From assembly GCA_003022925.1 (NCBI GenBank), contig PXRY01000068.1:20028-53315 (forward strand): a DNA stretch of 33,288 nt, in the 5' to 3' direction. Source of the stretch: Halobacteriales archaeon QS_8_65_32. GTDB taxonomy: Archaea > Halobacteriota > Halobacteria > Halobacteriales > Halococcaceae. The position numbers and the translations under genes were made by a program. Under the pieces are notes generated by a model. That model was not told where the DNA came from, did not search any database, and saw only the letters and a program-made list of their open reading frames with translations. Of this stretch, positions 1 to 7,963 are shown piece by piece (the first letter of the stretch is position 1; each line of letters opens with the position of its first letter).

Positions 1-375
1 GGCGAGACCCCGCCCCCACGCAACATCCGCGAGAGCGTCTACAACTCCTTGCACCAGCCCCACCTTCCGAAGCTCGATTCGCTGGGCGTCGTGCGTTGCG
101 ACAGTGACCGAAAGGACATCACTATCGACGGGCGCGCCCGCGAGGTCGACCTCTACATGGAGGTCGTCACTGAGTACGGGATCACCTGGGGTGAATACTA
201 CCGGAGTCTGGGGGTATTTGCGCTGTTTTCGATCGTCGCGAGCGAGATCGGCGTGCCGCTGCTCGCCGAGGTCAGTTCCCTACTCGTCGCGAGTGCCTTC
301 CTCGCGGTGATCGGCGCGTCGATCGCCTACCAGCTCTGGACGCATCGCTGGCGGTACCTACGCCTGCTCGCGTGA
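1..375 (+). CDS. DUF7344-like regulator with C-terminal membrane segments (5' partial)
   Basis: The frame is open from base 1, so the start lies upstream of the window. The visible 124 residues begin with a stretch around RESVYNSLHQPHLPKLDSLG, which resembles the second half of the winged-helix DUF7344 domain common in haloarchaea. Its likely role is DNA binding. After a short charged part (DRKDITIDGR) the protein ends with two hydrophobic segments (about FALFSIVASEIGVPLL and LLVASAFLAVIGASIAYQL) and a basic tail (THRWRYLRLLA), which suggests a membrane-tethered regulator. The family call is from memory of the halobacterial motif; the targets are unknown. Confidence 0.65.
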   Translation, partial: GETPPPRNIRESVYNSLHQPHLPKLDSLGVVRCDSDRKDITIDGRAREVDLYMEVVTEYGITWGEYYRSLGVFALFSIVASEIGVPLLAEVSSLLVASAFLAVIGASIAYQLWTHRWRYLRLLA

Positions 376-380
376 AATCG

Positions 381-446
381 GGACCGGCACTAGTACTAAC
401 ACTAACATCGGTACTGGAACGGAAACCGGAACCGAAACCGAGGCCG
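381..446. repeat. Degenerate 6-bp repeat, 11 units
   Basis: Successive hexamers read GGACCG, GCACTA, GTACTA, ACACTA, ACATCG, GTACTG, GAACGG, AAACCG, GAACCG, AAACCG, AGGCCG, a pattern close to RNACYR. The repeat begins six bases after the stop codon of the first gene and is non-coding in any plausible frame. Confidence 0.65.
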
Positions 447-696
447 GGGGCCGGAGTCGGGTTTCGACCGGGGGCGTCACCGGCAGATCGCCATACGAGG
501 TTTTTTGCGGATGAGTACCGTGTTCTCGGGCGATGACAGGGGGGCCTCCTGGGCGGCGCGTCGCAACGCCCCGTATCGCTATCGACGCTGCGAGAACGTC
601 GCATGAGCACGTGACCGAGCGGCGACGCTCGAACGACTGCGATCCGGACGATCGCCGTCGTGTCGGTCGTCGGTCGGACCGTCGCTGCTCGGAACG

Positions 697-768
697 TTCG
701 CCGAGTTCGCAGGCTTTGCGGGCCTCGCGGATCTCGCGAACTTCGTGGACTTCGCGGGCCTCGTGGGG
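697..768. repeat. Degenerate 9-bp repeat, 8 units, before the dehydrogenase start
   Basis: Units are TTCGCCGAG, TTCGCAGGC, TTTGCGGGC, CTCGCGGAT, CTCGCGAAC, TTCGTGGAC, TTCGCGGGC, CTCGTGGGG, close to YTCGCGGRC. They are in frame with the downstream dehydrogenase and would read as (F/L)-A/V-x tripeptides, but the only possible in-frame start is GTG 745 inside the repeat, so most of it is untranslated. Confidence 0.7.
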
Positions 769-774
769 CGGGAA

Positions 775-1791
775 ATGACCGCCCGATCGGTCGAGTTCGC
801 CGGCCCGCGCGAGGTACGCGTCGATGAGCGCGACGTTCCCGACCCCGACGCCGGGGAGGTACGTGTCAGGACGGAGGTGTCGGCGATCAGTCCCGGCACC
901 GAGTTGCTGCTCTACCGCAACGAAGTCCCCGACGAGATGGCCGCCGACGAGACGATCGAGGCGCTTTCGGGCACTTTCGAGTACCCCCTTCGCTACGGCT
1001 ACGCGGCCGTCGGCGTCGTCGAGCGCGTCGGCGAGGACGTCCCTGCCGACTGGAACGGCCGTCGGGTCTTCACCTTTCACCCCCACGAGAGTCACTTCTG
1101 CTTCCCGGTCGACGAGCTCGTCGCTGTCCCAGAGACGATCCCCTCCGAGACGGCGGCGCTGCTCGCGAACGCCGAGACCGCGATCTCCTTCGCGCTCGAC
1201 GGCGGGCCGACGGTCGGCGAGCGGGTCGCCGTCTACGGCCAGGGGATCGTCGGTCTGCTGACGACGGCGCTGCTCGACTGCTACCCGCTCGATACTCTGC
1301 TTACTGTCGACGCTATTGCGCGTCGCCGGACGCTCTCCGAGGCGCTCGGCGCGGACGAAAGCGTTACCCCGACGGACGATCTCGACGGTCGGCTCGACGG
1401 CGACGCAGGGGAGCCGGCGGGCGCGGATCTGGCGTACGAACTGTCGGGCAATCCCGAAGCGCTGGACGCGGCGATCGACGCGACGGGGTATGCCGGTCGG
1501 GTCGTGATCGGCTCGTGGTACGGCGAGAAGCGCGCGGAACTCGATCTCGGCCACGAGTTTCACCGGAGCCGGATCCGCCTTCAGTCGAGTCAGGTCAGCA
1601 CGATCGACCCCGAACGCTCCGGCCGGTGGGACAAGGATCGGCGGGTTGCTACCGCCTGGAACCTCCTCGGGGGGATCGACGGCTCGGAACTGCTTACCCA
1701 CCGGGTGCCGGTCGATCGGGCACCTGAGGCCTACCGACTGCTCGACGAGCGCCCCGAGGAGGCGATCGGCGTCGTGTTGACCTACGACTGA
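775..1791 (+). CDS. Zinc-independent-looking MDR-family dehydrogenase
   Basis: A 338-residue medium-chain dehydrogenase/reductase with a GroES-like N-terminal half and a Rossmann-like C-terminal half carrying YGQGIVGLLT as the dinucleotide-binding turn. In place of the catalytic-zinc Cys of alcohol dehydrogenases it has ISPGTELLLYRNE, the pattern of BchC-like members, so a classical zinc alcohol dehydrogenase is unlikely. The ATG at 775 gives the family's usual start (MTARSVEFAGPREVRVDE); an in-frame GTG at 745 would add ten residues from the 9-bp repeat. It is the first gene of a plus-strand cluster with a pterin-synthase-like protein, a glycosyltransferase and a methyltransferase, a grouping I recall from other haloarchaea and actinobacteria. 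The substrate is unknown. Confidence 0.85.
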   Translation: MTARSVEFAGPREVRVDERDVPDPDAGEVRVRTEVSAISPGTELLLYRNEVPDEMAADETIEALSGTFEYPLRYGYAAVGVVERVGEDVPADWNGRRVFTFHPHESHFCFPVDELVAVPETIPSETAALLANAETAISFALDGGPTVGERVAVYGQGIVGLLTTALLDCYPLDTLLTVDAIARRRTLSEALGADESVTPTDDLDGRLDGDAGEPAGADLAYELSGNPEALDAAIDATGYAGRVVIGSWYGEKRAELDLGHEFHRSRIRLQSSQVSTIDPERSGRWDKDRRVATAWNLLGGIDGSELLTHRVPVDRAPEAYRLLDERPEEAIGVVLTYD

Positions 1792-2093
1792 TCGTATCCT
1801 GACTCTTTCCGCTTTGTCGATCCAGGGCTGCTGTATCCGATCAAGAGGCGACGATTGCTGCGAGCCATTTGGGTGGGGCCGGAAGGGGCCGACCGCTCGG
1901 TCCGGCCCCGGGGAAGTAAGCACTGCAGCGACCGAGCGCAGCGAGGGAGCGAAGCGCACAGCGAGCCGCGGCCGGTCGAGCGGGAGGGGGCTTCCGAAAC
2001 GGTCTCGTCGGTCGTCACCATTGGTACTGCTCAACTAATTACTACTGCTGCCGCGTCGCCAACCTTTGTTACCCGGGCCCCTGTTCGGACGGT
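1792..2093. other. Intergenic stretch of 302 bases with GAGCGNAGCG words
   Basis: No gene is apparent. Near 1930-1965 the GC-rich words GAGCGCAGCG and GAGCGAAGCG follow one another, a word type I have often met in haloarchaeal spacers. An AT-richer patch around 2033-2050 (CAACTAATTACTACT) is the only possible promoter material for the next gene, and no confident TATA box stands out. Confidence 0.5.
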
Positions 2094-2483
2094 ATGTACA
2101 CCGTCACGGTGCGCGATCGGTTTATCGCGCAGTACTTCCTGACAGTGCCGAACGCCGGCCCCGAGGGCGACCCGCATTCTCGGGAGTACGGCGTCGAACT
2201 AACCTTTTCCGGCCCGGAACTCGACGAGTACGGCTACCTCCTCGACATCGACGCGGCGAAAGCCGCCCTATCGGAGGTCAAAGAGCGCTACACCGACCAG
2301 TTGATCAACGACCTCCCGGAGTTCGAAGACGCCAATCCGAGCGTCGAGCGCTTCTGTCGGGAGATCTCGACCCAAGTCGTCGAGTCGATGGAGTTAGGCA
2401 GCGTCGAGACCGTCGAACGCCTCGAAGTCACCCTCCACGAGGACGAAACCGCGTGGGCAGCCTACGAACGGTCGGTCGCATGA
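2094..2483 (+). CDS. 6-pyruvoyl-tetrahydropterin synthase / QueD-like protein with altered zinc site
   Basis: 129 residues, the length of the PTPS/QueD (T-fold) family. The C-terminal half keeps family features: YLLDIDAAKAALSE (the GxVxDF region), NPSVERFCREI (the PT-x-E region) and VTLHEDETAWAAYER (the Glu-containing active-site strand). The three zinc-binding histidines of active enzymes are not all present. The first is replaced (IAQYFL, residues 11-16) and the HxH pair reads H28-S-R30. No catalytic Cys is seen in the usual place. The protein may have lost the lyase activity and serve another role. It sits between the dehydrogenase and the glycosyltransferase, 64 bases from the latter, so co-transcription is likely. 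Confidence 0.8.
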   Translation: MYTVTVRDRFIAQYFLTVPNAGPEGDPHSREYGVELTFSGPELDEYGYLLDIDAAKAALSEVKERYTDQLINDLPEFEDANPSVERFCREISTQVVESMELGSVETVERLEVTLHEDETAWAAYERSVA

Positions 2484-2547
2484 GTGCAAGGGCGAACCCG
2501 AAGGCGACCATAGACGGACGGACGACGGCGCGAGCGAGGACGACGAG

Positions 2548-3753
2548 ATGAACGTCGGCTTCGTCGTCTACGGCGACATCGAGACCACCTCGGGGGGCTT
2601 CTTTTACGACCGGAAGCTGATCGAGGGTCTGCGCGAGCGCGGGGATACGGTAGCGGTGATCGAACTCCCCTGGCCGAGCTACGCCCACGGGCTGTTCGAT
2701 GGAGCCGTTCGGCGGGTCCGCGGGCTCGGCGACGAGTTCGATTCCGTCGGGAGCTTCGACGTCCTCGTACAGGACGAACTCGCCCATCCCACGCTCGTCT
2801 CGGCTAACGCCGGGCTCCGACGCCGCTTCGAGGGCCCGATCGTCTCGATCGTCCACCACCTGCGGTGTAGCGAGGCCCATCCCCGACCGGAGACAGCACT
2901 CTACCGCGCCGTCGAGCAACGCTACCTCCGGAGCGTCGACGCCGCGATCTGCAACAGCGCCTTTACCCGCGAAACCGTGACCGACCTCGCCCCCCTGGCG
3001 ACGACGGTCGTCCCGCCGGCCGGGGATCGCTTCGACCCGGCGATCGACGCCGCGATGATCACCGAACGCGCGCAGGACGGACCCCTCCGGGTCGTCTTCC
3101 TCGGCAGCGTCGTCCCCCGCAAGGGCCTGCACACGCTGATCGAAGCCCTCGCCCGGCTGCCCGACGAGCGCTGGCGGCTGACCGTCGTCGGCGACGTGGG
3201 GACAAATCCGGCGTACACCCGGCGCGTTCGCCGGACAGCCTCACGGTTAGGCGTTCGCGACCGAATTGAAACAATGGGAACGCTTCCCGACGACGACCTC
3301 GAGGCGTGCCTCCGGGGGAACCACGTTCTCGCGATCCCTTCCACTCACGAGGGTTTCGGTATCGCGTACTTGGAGGGTATGAGTTTCGGCCTGCCGGCGC
3401 TCGCGACGACCGCCGGCGGCGCGCGCGAGGTCGTGACCCACGGCGAGACCGGCTTCCTGTGTGCGCCAGGCGACGTCGGCGACCTCGCTCGCCGGCTTCG
3501 AGGGCTCGTCGAGGATCGCACGCTGCTCGCAGAACTCGGCGTCGCGGCGCGCGAGCGCTACGACGCCCACCCTTCCTGGGCCGATAGCGCGGCGCAGGTA
3601 GGGGCGTTCCTCGATCGGGTCGTTGCGAGCGAGGTACCAACGGGATCCATCATGGACGGCGACGGAAACGACGGCGGTGGCGGCGACGACAGCAGCGACG
3701 GCCACGATGGTGAGGGGAGCGACGCCGGGGAGGTGTCCCATGCCGTCGCTTAA
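2548..3753 (+). CDS. Family 4 glycosyltransferase (GT-B fold)
   Basis: 401 residues. The N-terminal Rossmann domain starts with MNVGFVVYGDIETTSGGFFYDR, containing the flexible Gly-rich loop of GT4 enzymes. The C-terminal domain has VVFLGSVVPRKGLHTLIEAL and the nucleotide-sugar signature HEGFGIAYLEGMSFGLP, with Glu at the first position of the E-x7-E motif. About 35 Asp/Gly/Ser-rich residues form the C-terminal tail, typical of a halophile and probably disordered. It presumably transfers a hexose from an NDP-sugar in the cytoplasm; donor and acceptor cannot be read from sequence. The tail overlaps the next gene by 14 bases, which supports translational coupling. Confidence 0.9.
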   Translation: MNVGFVVYGDIETTSGGFFYDRKLIEGLRERGDTVAVIELPWPSYAHGLFDGAVRRVRGLGDEFDSVGSFDVLVQDELAHPTLVSANAGLRRRFEGPIVSIVHHLRCSEAHPRPETALYRAVEQRYLRSVDAAICNSAFTRETVTDLAPLATTVVPPAGDRFDPAIDAAMITERAQDGPLRVVFLGSVVPRKGLHTLIEALARLPDERWRLTVVGDVGTNPAYTRRVRRTASRLGVRDRIETMGTLPDDDLEACLRGNHVLAIPSTHEGFGIAYLEGMSFGLPALATTAGGAREVVTHGETGFLCAPGDVGDLARRLRGLVEDRTLLAELGVAARERYDAHPSWADSAAQVGAFLDRVVASEVPTGSIMDGDGNDGGGGDDSSDGHDGEGSDAGEVSHAVA

Positions 3754-4810
3754 GTCGGATTACCCGCGCTACCTCGCGGCGAAACGCAGCGTCGACGACC
3801 GGGCGATCAACGAGCGCGTGCTCCGGCGGCTCGCGAGCGAACTCCGCGAACGGAGCCGGGATCGAGACCGAAGTCGCCTCCACGTGCTCAACCTCGGAGC
3901 CGGGATCGGCGGCGCGGCAGCACGCCTGATCGAACGCGACGTCTTCCCGGCAGGCGTGGGCGTGACCTGCACGCTCGTCGACGTGCGCGAGGCGAACGCC
4001 GCCGCCGCCCGCGAGCGCCTCCCGGAGTGGGCGCGCGCTGCGGGCTACGACGTCACCGACCTCGCCGACGGGTCCGGCGGCAGTGCCGGCGATCCGGGCG
4101 ACCCGGAGTTCCGGGTCGAGGCCGAGAGTCGGACGATCGACGTCGAGGTACGCGTCGCCGACGCCTTTCAGGTGGTCGAGGAGGGCGAATGGGACCTGTT
4201 AGTTGGTCAGGCTTTCCTCGACCTGTTCGACCTCGACGAGGCGCTTCCGGACCTGCTCTCGGCGCTCGAACCTGGAGGGTTGTGTTACTTTCCGATCACG
4301 TTCGACGGCGGGACGGTCTTCGAGCCGGCGACCGACGTCCTCGCGCCGGCCGATCTCGAACGGGCGTTTCACGACCACATCGACCGCAGCGGCGGGGACA
4401 GCCGGGCCGGCCGCCACCTGCTGACGGGACTGTCACGGGAGGACGCGTCGGTGCTCGCCGCCGGGAGTTCGGACTGGGTGGTTCACGCTCACGGCGAGCA
4501 TGAGGCAGAGGGCAGTGGTAACGACGGCGACGCTCGCGATATCGACGGTGCTGACGACGGTGGTACCGCTGACGGCACCGACGCCAGCGACGGCGGGTAC
4601 CCGGCCGACGAGGAGCTGTTCTTGCGCTTCATTGTCGATACGGTCGCCGACGCGCTCGCCGACGACGCCGAGAGCGAGCTTACCACTAAGACGCTCGCGG
4701 AATGGCGTGAGCGCCGCCATGAGCAACTCGACATCGGCGAACTGGTCTACATTGCCCATCAGCTCGATGTGCTCGGGTGCGTCGGCGAGACGAGCCCCGA
4801 ACTGGACTGA
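3740..4810 (+). CDS. Class I SAM-dependent methyltransferase
   Basis: 356 residues. Motif I is VLNLGAGIGGAAARLIE near residue 55, followed by an acidic strand end (CTLVDVREANAAAARERLPEW) that would bind the SAM ribose, and by DLLVGQAFLDLFDL as motif IV/V. An acidic low-complexity insertion (GSGNDGDARDIDGADDGG) lies near residue 260. The ATG at 3740 gives MPSLKSDYPRYLAAKRSVDD; longer upstream readings translate the glycosyltransferase tail out of frame. It overlaps the glycosyltransferase gene and is the last gene before the AT-richer island. Its substrate is unknown; from context it may methylate the product of the glycosyltransferase. Confidence 0.85.
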   Translation: MPSLKSDYPRYLAAKRSVDDRAINERVLRRLASELRERSRDRDRSRLHVLNLGAGIGGAAARLIERDVFPAGVGVTCTLVDVREANAAAARERLPEWARAAGYDVTDLADGSGGSAGDPGDPEFRVEAESRTIDVEVRVADAFQVVEEGEWDLLVGQAFLDLFDLDEALPDLLSALEPGGLCYFPITFDGGTVFEPATDVLAPADLERAFHDHIDRSGGDSRAGRHLLTGLSREDASVLAAGSSDWVVHAHGEHEAEGSGNDGDARDIDGADDGGTADGTDASDGGYPADEELFLRFIVDTVADALADDAESELTTKTLAEWRERRHEQLDIGELVYIAHQLDVLGCVGETSPELD

Positions 4811-4864
4811 GGCGTTCCGCTGAGCCTAAATCACCCTCAAAAGCGACTCGACACACAAGCCCAG

Positions 4865-5849
4865 TTAGTCATGTGCAATGAGAAGGACCTCATCAGCACT
4901 GTCCTCTGCTGTCGATAGGGCATACTGGTGCTTTCGAGCCTCTATATGAACCTGCTCTTTGTGTTCCCCAAGCATCTCTTTCAGTTCCGCCGGAGTAGGA
5001 AGGCCTGCAGTATTATACGAGACTGCGAGTTTATTCTCCGAGAACTGATCGAACAACTCCTCGAATGCGTCGTAGATTCTATCTCGATCGGTCCAAGGCG
5101 ATGGGTCGCATATGAGCCGCTTACTTTCAACACTGTTATCGATCATATCTGACCGATCACTGTACTGTAAATACCCTTCTAAAAAGTAATAATAGAATTG
5201 GTAGTTGGTTGCACCGTTTTGCTTCGTTCGATCGTAGTACGGGGGATCCAAGTAGACGAGGTCAGCTCCTTCGAGCCCTCCGTCCAGCACGTCTCGGTTG
5301 AAGGCCCTGTTGTCGCGACCATTGCTGAACACCCCCTCATTAAATTCGACGACATACTGTCGAAAGTGGTCGTCAAACGACCGGTCCCACGTCGTCTTGT
5401 TGCCGAACGACCGCTCGACATCCTGCGTTCGCATGTAGAGATTCGCTCGGTGGAACAGATTGTACGGACGCTTGGCAAGACAAGTCTGACACAGAGCACT
5501 GTAGGCGATAGCCCGCTTGTACTCGTTGTTCAACTCGCCGATGTTTAGGTGCATCCGGTCAAGCCATTCGTTCTCTTCATCTGTGAAATAGAGCCCCCGA
5601 ATGATTGAATCTCAACAGATCGTTGTAGACCACGCGCTTATTGAACTGTTTTGCTTTATGAGCAATAGCGCCGGTTCCGCCGAAGGCATCAAGCAGTGAA
5701 TCGAACTCGACTTTAGAAGTGTGCTCCCATATCCATTCGGCTATCTTTCGCTTGCTTCCTTGGTAACGTGTCGATGGGAATTCAGCGGCTGAGATTACGT
5801 ACAGGTCCTCGCTCCCGTTGCCGGTGTTGAATCTCATTTGGTCTGTCAT
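4865..5849 (-). pseudogene. D12-class (Dam/M.EcoRV-type) adenine-N6 DNA methyltransferase, one frameshift
   Basis: Two adjoining frames together encode a full D12-class N6-adenine methyltransferase of about 328 codons. The first frame (5849-5577) has motif X (STRYQGSKRKIAEW) and the SAM-binding motif I (LLDAFGGTGAIA). The second, ending at 4865, has the target-recognition part and catalytic motif IV (VYLDPPYYDR). The span is 985 nt, one more than a multiple of three. The second frame can be followed upstream as GLYFTDEENEWLDRMH, placing the break next to a run of five C (5594-5598). Removing one base would restore the gene. It lies 39 bases downstream of the endonuclease remnant, as in an R-M operon, and is AT-richer than its surroundings. 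Either it is inactive or the base is a sequencing error. Confidence 0.85.
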
Positions 5850-5888
5850 TTTTGCTGTTAACTCGTCAATTGACTATTTTACAAGCTA

Positions 5889-6642
5889 TCAGTTGTTGCC
5901 ATAGTTTCGCCAGTACACCTCAACTGTTCTTCCGAATCGAAGACGGCTTCGCGATTCATGAGGGATTCTATGCTCTTCTGCGAACCGATGGCGGTCGTTG
6001 TTCTACTGCCTGAACTTCGGGAAGCGAGTTCCCATTTCTGCCCAACAATCATCTTGACGTCATATACCACCTCTCGGCACTGTCTAGTTAAGCGGCTTCG
6101 ATCAGCAAATTACCGTAATTTTGATCTACTGATCAACTACCCTGGCGACAGAGAAGCTAATTCGACTGATTACCCCAGTGTTCGTCGTACTCACCGTACG
6201 GAAATCGTGTCCATTGAGTGTCCGTGTCGGGATTCGAGAAGTACTGCCCATAGCTTCCGAGAGTCATTCCGCTAATCCGTTTCCCGTTCGAGTTGCGGCG
6301 AGCAGTCTTGATGTCGAGTGCGATGAGGCGGTCGTCGAAAACTCCGCCTCGAAGCGTGGCGTCCGGATATTGACGGGAGTGTTCGAGTTCGATGAAAGAC
6401 GTGTTCAGGTCATCTGCCATCTCCTCTGCCGTTTCGACGGCATCAACCTCAAAGATAGCTGTCACGCAATTCGAAACCTTCGGGATCGATATAGTATCGC
6501 CGCTGCTTTTCAACATTCCTGTGTAATCCCACGAGAAGCCATCGAAACGATCGTGCAGAACGTTCTCGAAGTCCTCCGCACTATACGATCCACCATCGGT
6601 TGATACACTACACGCCTTCAGGCGATCCACCCACTCCGACAT
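5889..6642 (-). pseudogene. EcoRV-family type II restriction endonuclease remnant
   Basis: The first 161 codons (from 6642) match my recollection of EcoRV along their length: IFE (Glu65), YPDATL (Asp94), ALDIKT (Asp110, Lys112), then MTLGSYGQYF and FPYGEYDEHW. The Asp-x15-Asp-Ile-Lys spacing is the same as EcoRV Asp74/Asp90/Lys92. After HW the frame breaks at a run of four C (6173-6176); dropping one base continues VISRISFSVARV, matching EcoRV IIGYVYTRVA. Two further shifts follow before DVKMIVGQKWELASRSSGSR and AIGSQ resume. A last shift precedes EVYWRNYGNN and a stop at 5891-5889. The total of 754 nt agrees with EcoRV's roughly 245 residues. A recognition site GATATC would be a guess by homology. 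Confidence 0.85.
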
Positions 6643-6700
6643 GCGCTGGAAGTGCCTACGTAACCGTATGAAATCACGTCAGACAAGTAATTGACTCGTC

Positions 6701-6732
6701 TATTGCGTAAATTACGAATCTTCTTATTGCGT
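6701..6732. promoter_or_regulatory. Candidate operator/promoter between endonuclease and regulator genes
   Basis: The octamer TATTGCGT occurs at 6701-6708 and again at 6725-6732, 24 bp apart. The first copy is part of a near-palindrome TTGCGTAAATTACGAA (6703-6718). This sits 18 bases before the ATG of the winged-helix gene, in the 107-bp gap between divergent genes, where an autoregulating controller of an R-M system would bind. The role is inferred. Confidence 0.5.
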
Positions 6733-6749
6733 TCACGCAGGTACGAGAT

Positions 6750-7034
6750 ATGGAAATTAGCGAGGTATGTTCTGCCCTGTCTAACGCGACTCGACTCAAT
6801 CTCGTTTCTATCGTCTCAGATAGAGGTTCTCTAACGAGTAAGCGTGCTCACGAGCTATTCACCAGTCAGTACGAGCAGCGACGAAGACAGTCCATCCACG
6901 CCGCTCTCAAGACATTGGTTGAGGCGGAGATTCTCGAAAAGAGCTACAACCGCGAAGACGGAGGTATCGTCTATACACCGGAGATTTCGCAGTTGATTAT
7001 TGACCTCGACTCGATGACGATCGAGGCTAACTGA
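6750..7034 (+). CDS. Small winged-helix regulator, likely controller of the R-M island
   Basis: 94 residues. It has an ArsR-like architecture: helices ISEVCSALSNATRLNLVSIV, then RGSLTSKRAHELFT, then a probable recognition helix RQSIHAALKTLVEAEILEKS, and a wing ending in GGIVYTP. The gene is transcribed divergently from the endonuclease remnant and shares the island's AT-richer composition, so it probably arrived with it. The gene is intact, unlike both enzymes. A direct repeat and near-palindrome immediately upstream suggest autoregulation. It could equally be an unrelated haloarchaeal ArsR-type regulator. Confidence 0.75.
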   Translation: MEISEVCSALSNATRLNLVSIVSDRGSLTSKRAHELFTSQYEQRRRQSIHAALKTLVEAEILEKSYNREDGGIVYTPEISQLIIDLDSMTIEAN

Positions 7035-7198
7035 TAGGTAGTTTCCGTCCGTTTCACGCTCGAACTCGTCTTCACTCATAATCGTTCGAGCAGCAATCGA
7101 AAACACAGCGTTCGGTGGCGAGCGAACGAAGCCCCTGCATCAAATGAGGTTCCCCTAACCAAAGAACGATACTGCTTCGAGTGATACGATTGGTAATC

Positions 7199-7963
7199 GT
7201 GACGAACACGCAGATCACCCTCATCCAGATCGATAACTACGGACCCTGGACGGTCACGCCCGAACCCCGTCGGGAGGTCGATCTCCAGACGCTCCAGTCG
7301 CGCCTGTACGCCGACCTCGCCCAACTGATCGGCACGCGGGAGGGATACGTCTTCTTCACCCGCTTCGACAACATGATCGCGGTCACGAACGGGCTCGACA
7401 TGGACGCCCACGGTCTCTTTCAGGAGTCGATCGCGAACCGCTATCCAGTAACGGTGAGCCTCTCGGTCGCAACAGATGAGAGCCCGGCAACGGCGCTCGG
7501 GACGGCTTCCGAACGCCTCCAGCGCGCCGGCAGCGCCCAGGACGCCGCCCGCCAGGAGATCCTGCGCGGACAGGTGATCGGCGAGTCGGCACGCACCGCC
7601 GAGGACCTGCGGATGGCACACTTCGATGTGAACGACGCCACCGGCCAGTACACCGACCAGTTGAGCGAATTCGACACCTTCGTCGAGATCCAGCGCGGAT
7701 ACACCGAACTCATGCGATACATGTACGATACGCACGACTCGCTGTCGTTTTTCGTCGGCGGCGACAACGTTATCGCCACGTGTCCGACCCTCAACGAGGC
7801 TGACTACTGGGACGCGATCGAACACGTCCGCAACGCGGTCGACGTCGAACTGAAAGTCGGCGTCGGGCGCGGTCGCACCGCCCAGCGCGCCGGCATGGCC
7901 GCGAAACACGCCCTCGAAGTCTGTCGGGACGGCGGCAGCGAGGTCGAACTCGCCGTCGACTAA
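7199..7963 (+). CDS. gch3: GTP cyclohydrolase III (archaeal GTP cyclohydrolase IIa)
   Basis: 254 residues from the GTG at 7199, which gives the family start MTNTQITLIQIDNYGPWTVT; a GTG at 7181 would add six residues and is less likely. The enzyme opens the imidazole ring of GTP to the 2-amino-5-formylamino-pyrimidinone phosphate, the first archaeal step to riboflavin and coenzyme F420. Two repeated cyclase-like halves are visible: YVFFTRFDNMIAVTNGL in the first and LSFFVGGDNVIATCPTL in the second, the paired F-x-G/R-x-DN motifs of this family. The length fits the family. It lies just after the R-M island and is transcribed alone. Confidence 0.92.
   Translation: MTNTQITLIQIDNYGPWTVTPEPRREVDLQTLQSRLYADLAQLIGTREGYVFFTRFDNMIAVTNGLDMDAHGLFQESIANRYPVTVSLSVATDESPATALGTASERLQRAGSAQDAARQEILRGQVIGESARTAEDLRMAHFDVNDATGQYTDQLSEFDTFVEIQRGYTELMRYMYDTHDSLSFFVGGDNVIATCPTLNEADYWDAIEHVRNAVDVELKVGVGRGRTAQRAGMAAKHALEVCRDGGSEVELAVD

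Larger units (their letters stand above)
376..774. other. Intergenic stretch with two degenerate short repeats
   Basis: There is no convincing gene on either strand across about 400 bases. The stretch holds an 11-unit degenerate hexamer repeat directly after the upstream stop codon, and an 8-unit 9-bp repeat just before the dehydrogenase gene. Long open frames on the minus strand here are artefacts of high GC: their translations are Arg/Pro/Val-rich and unlike halophilic proteins. Confidence 0.6.

Noticed and set aside
358-2034. 558-codon minus-strand open frame
   Set aside because: It overlaps the dehydrogenase gene antisense; the translation is Arg/Val-rich without any family motif. It is a typical high-GC shadow frame.
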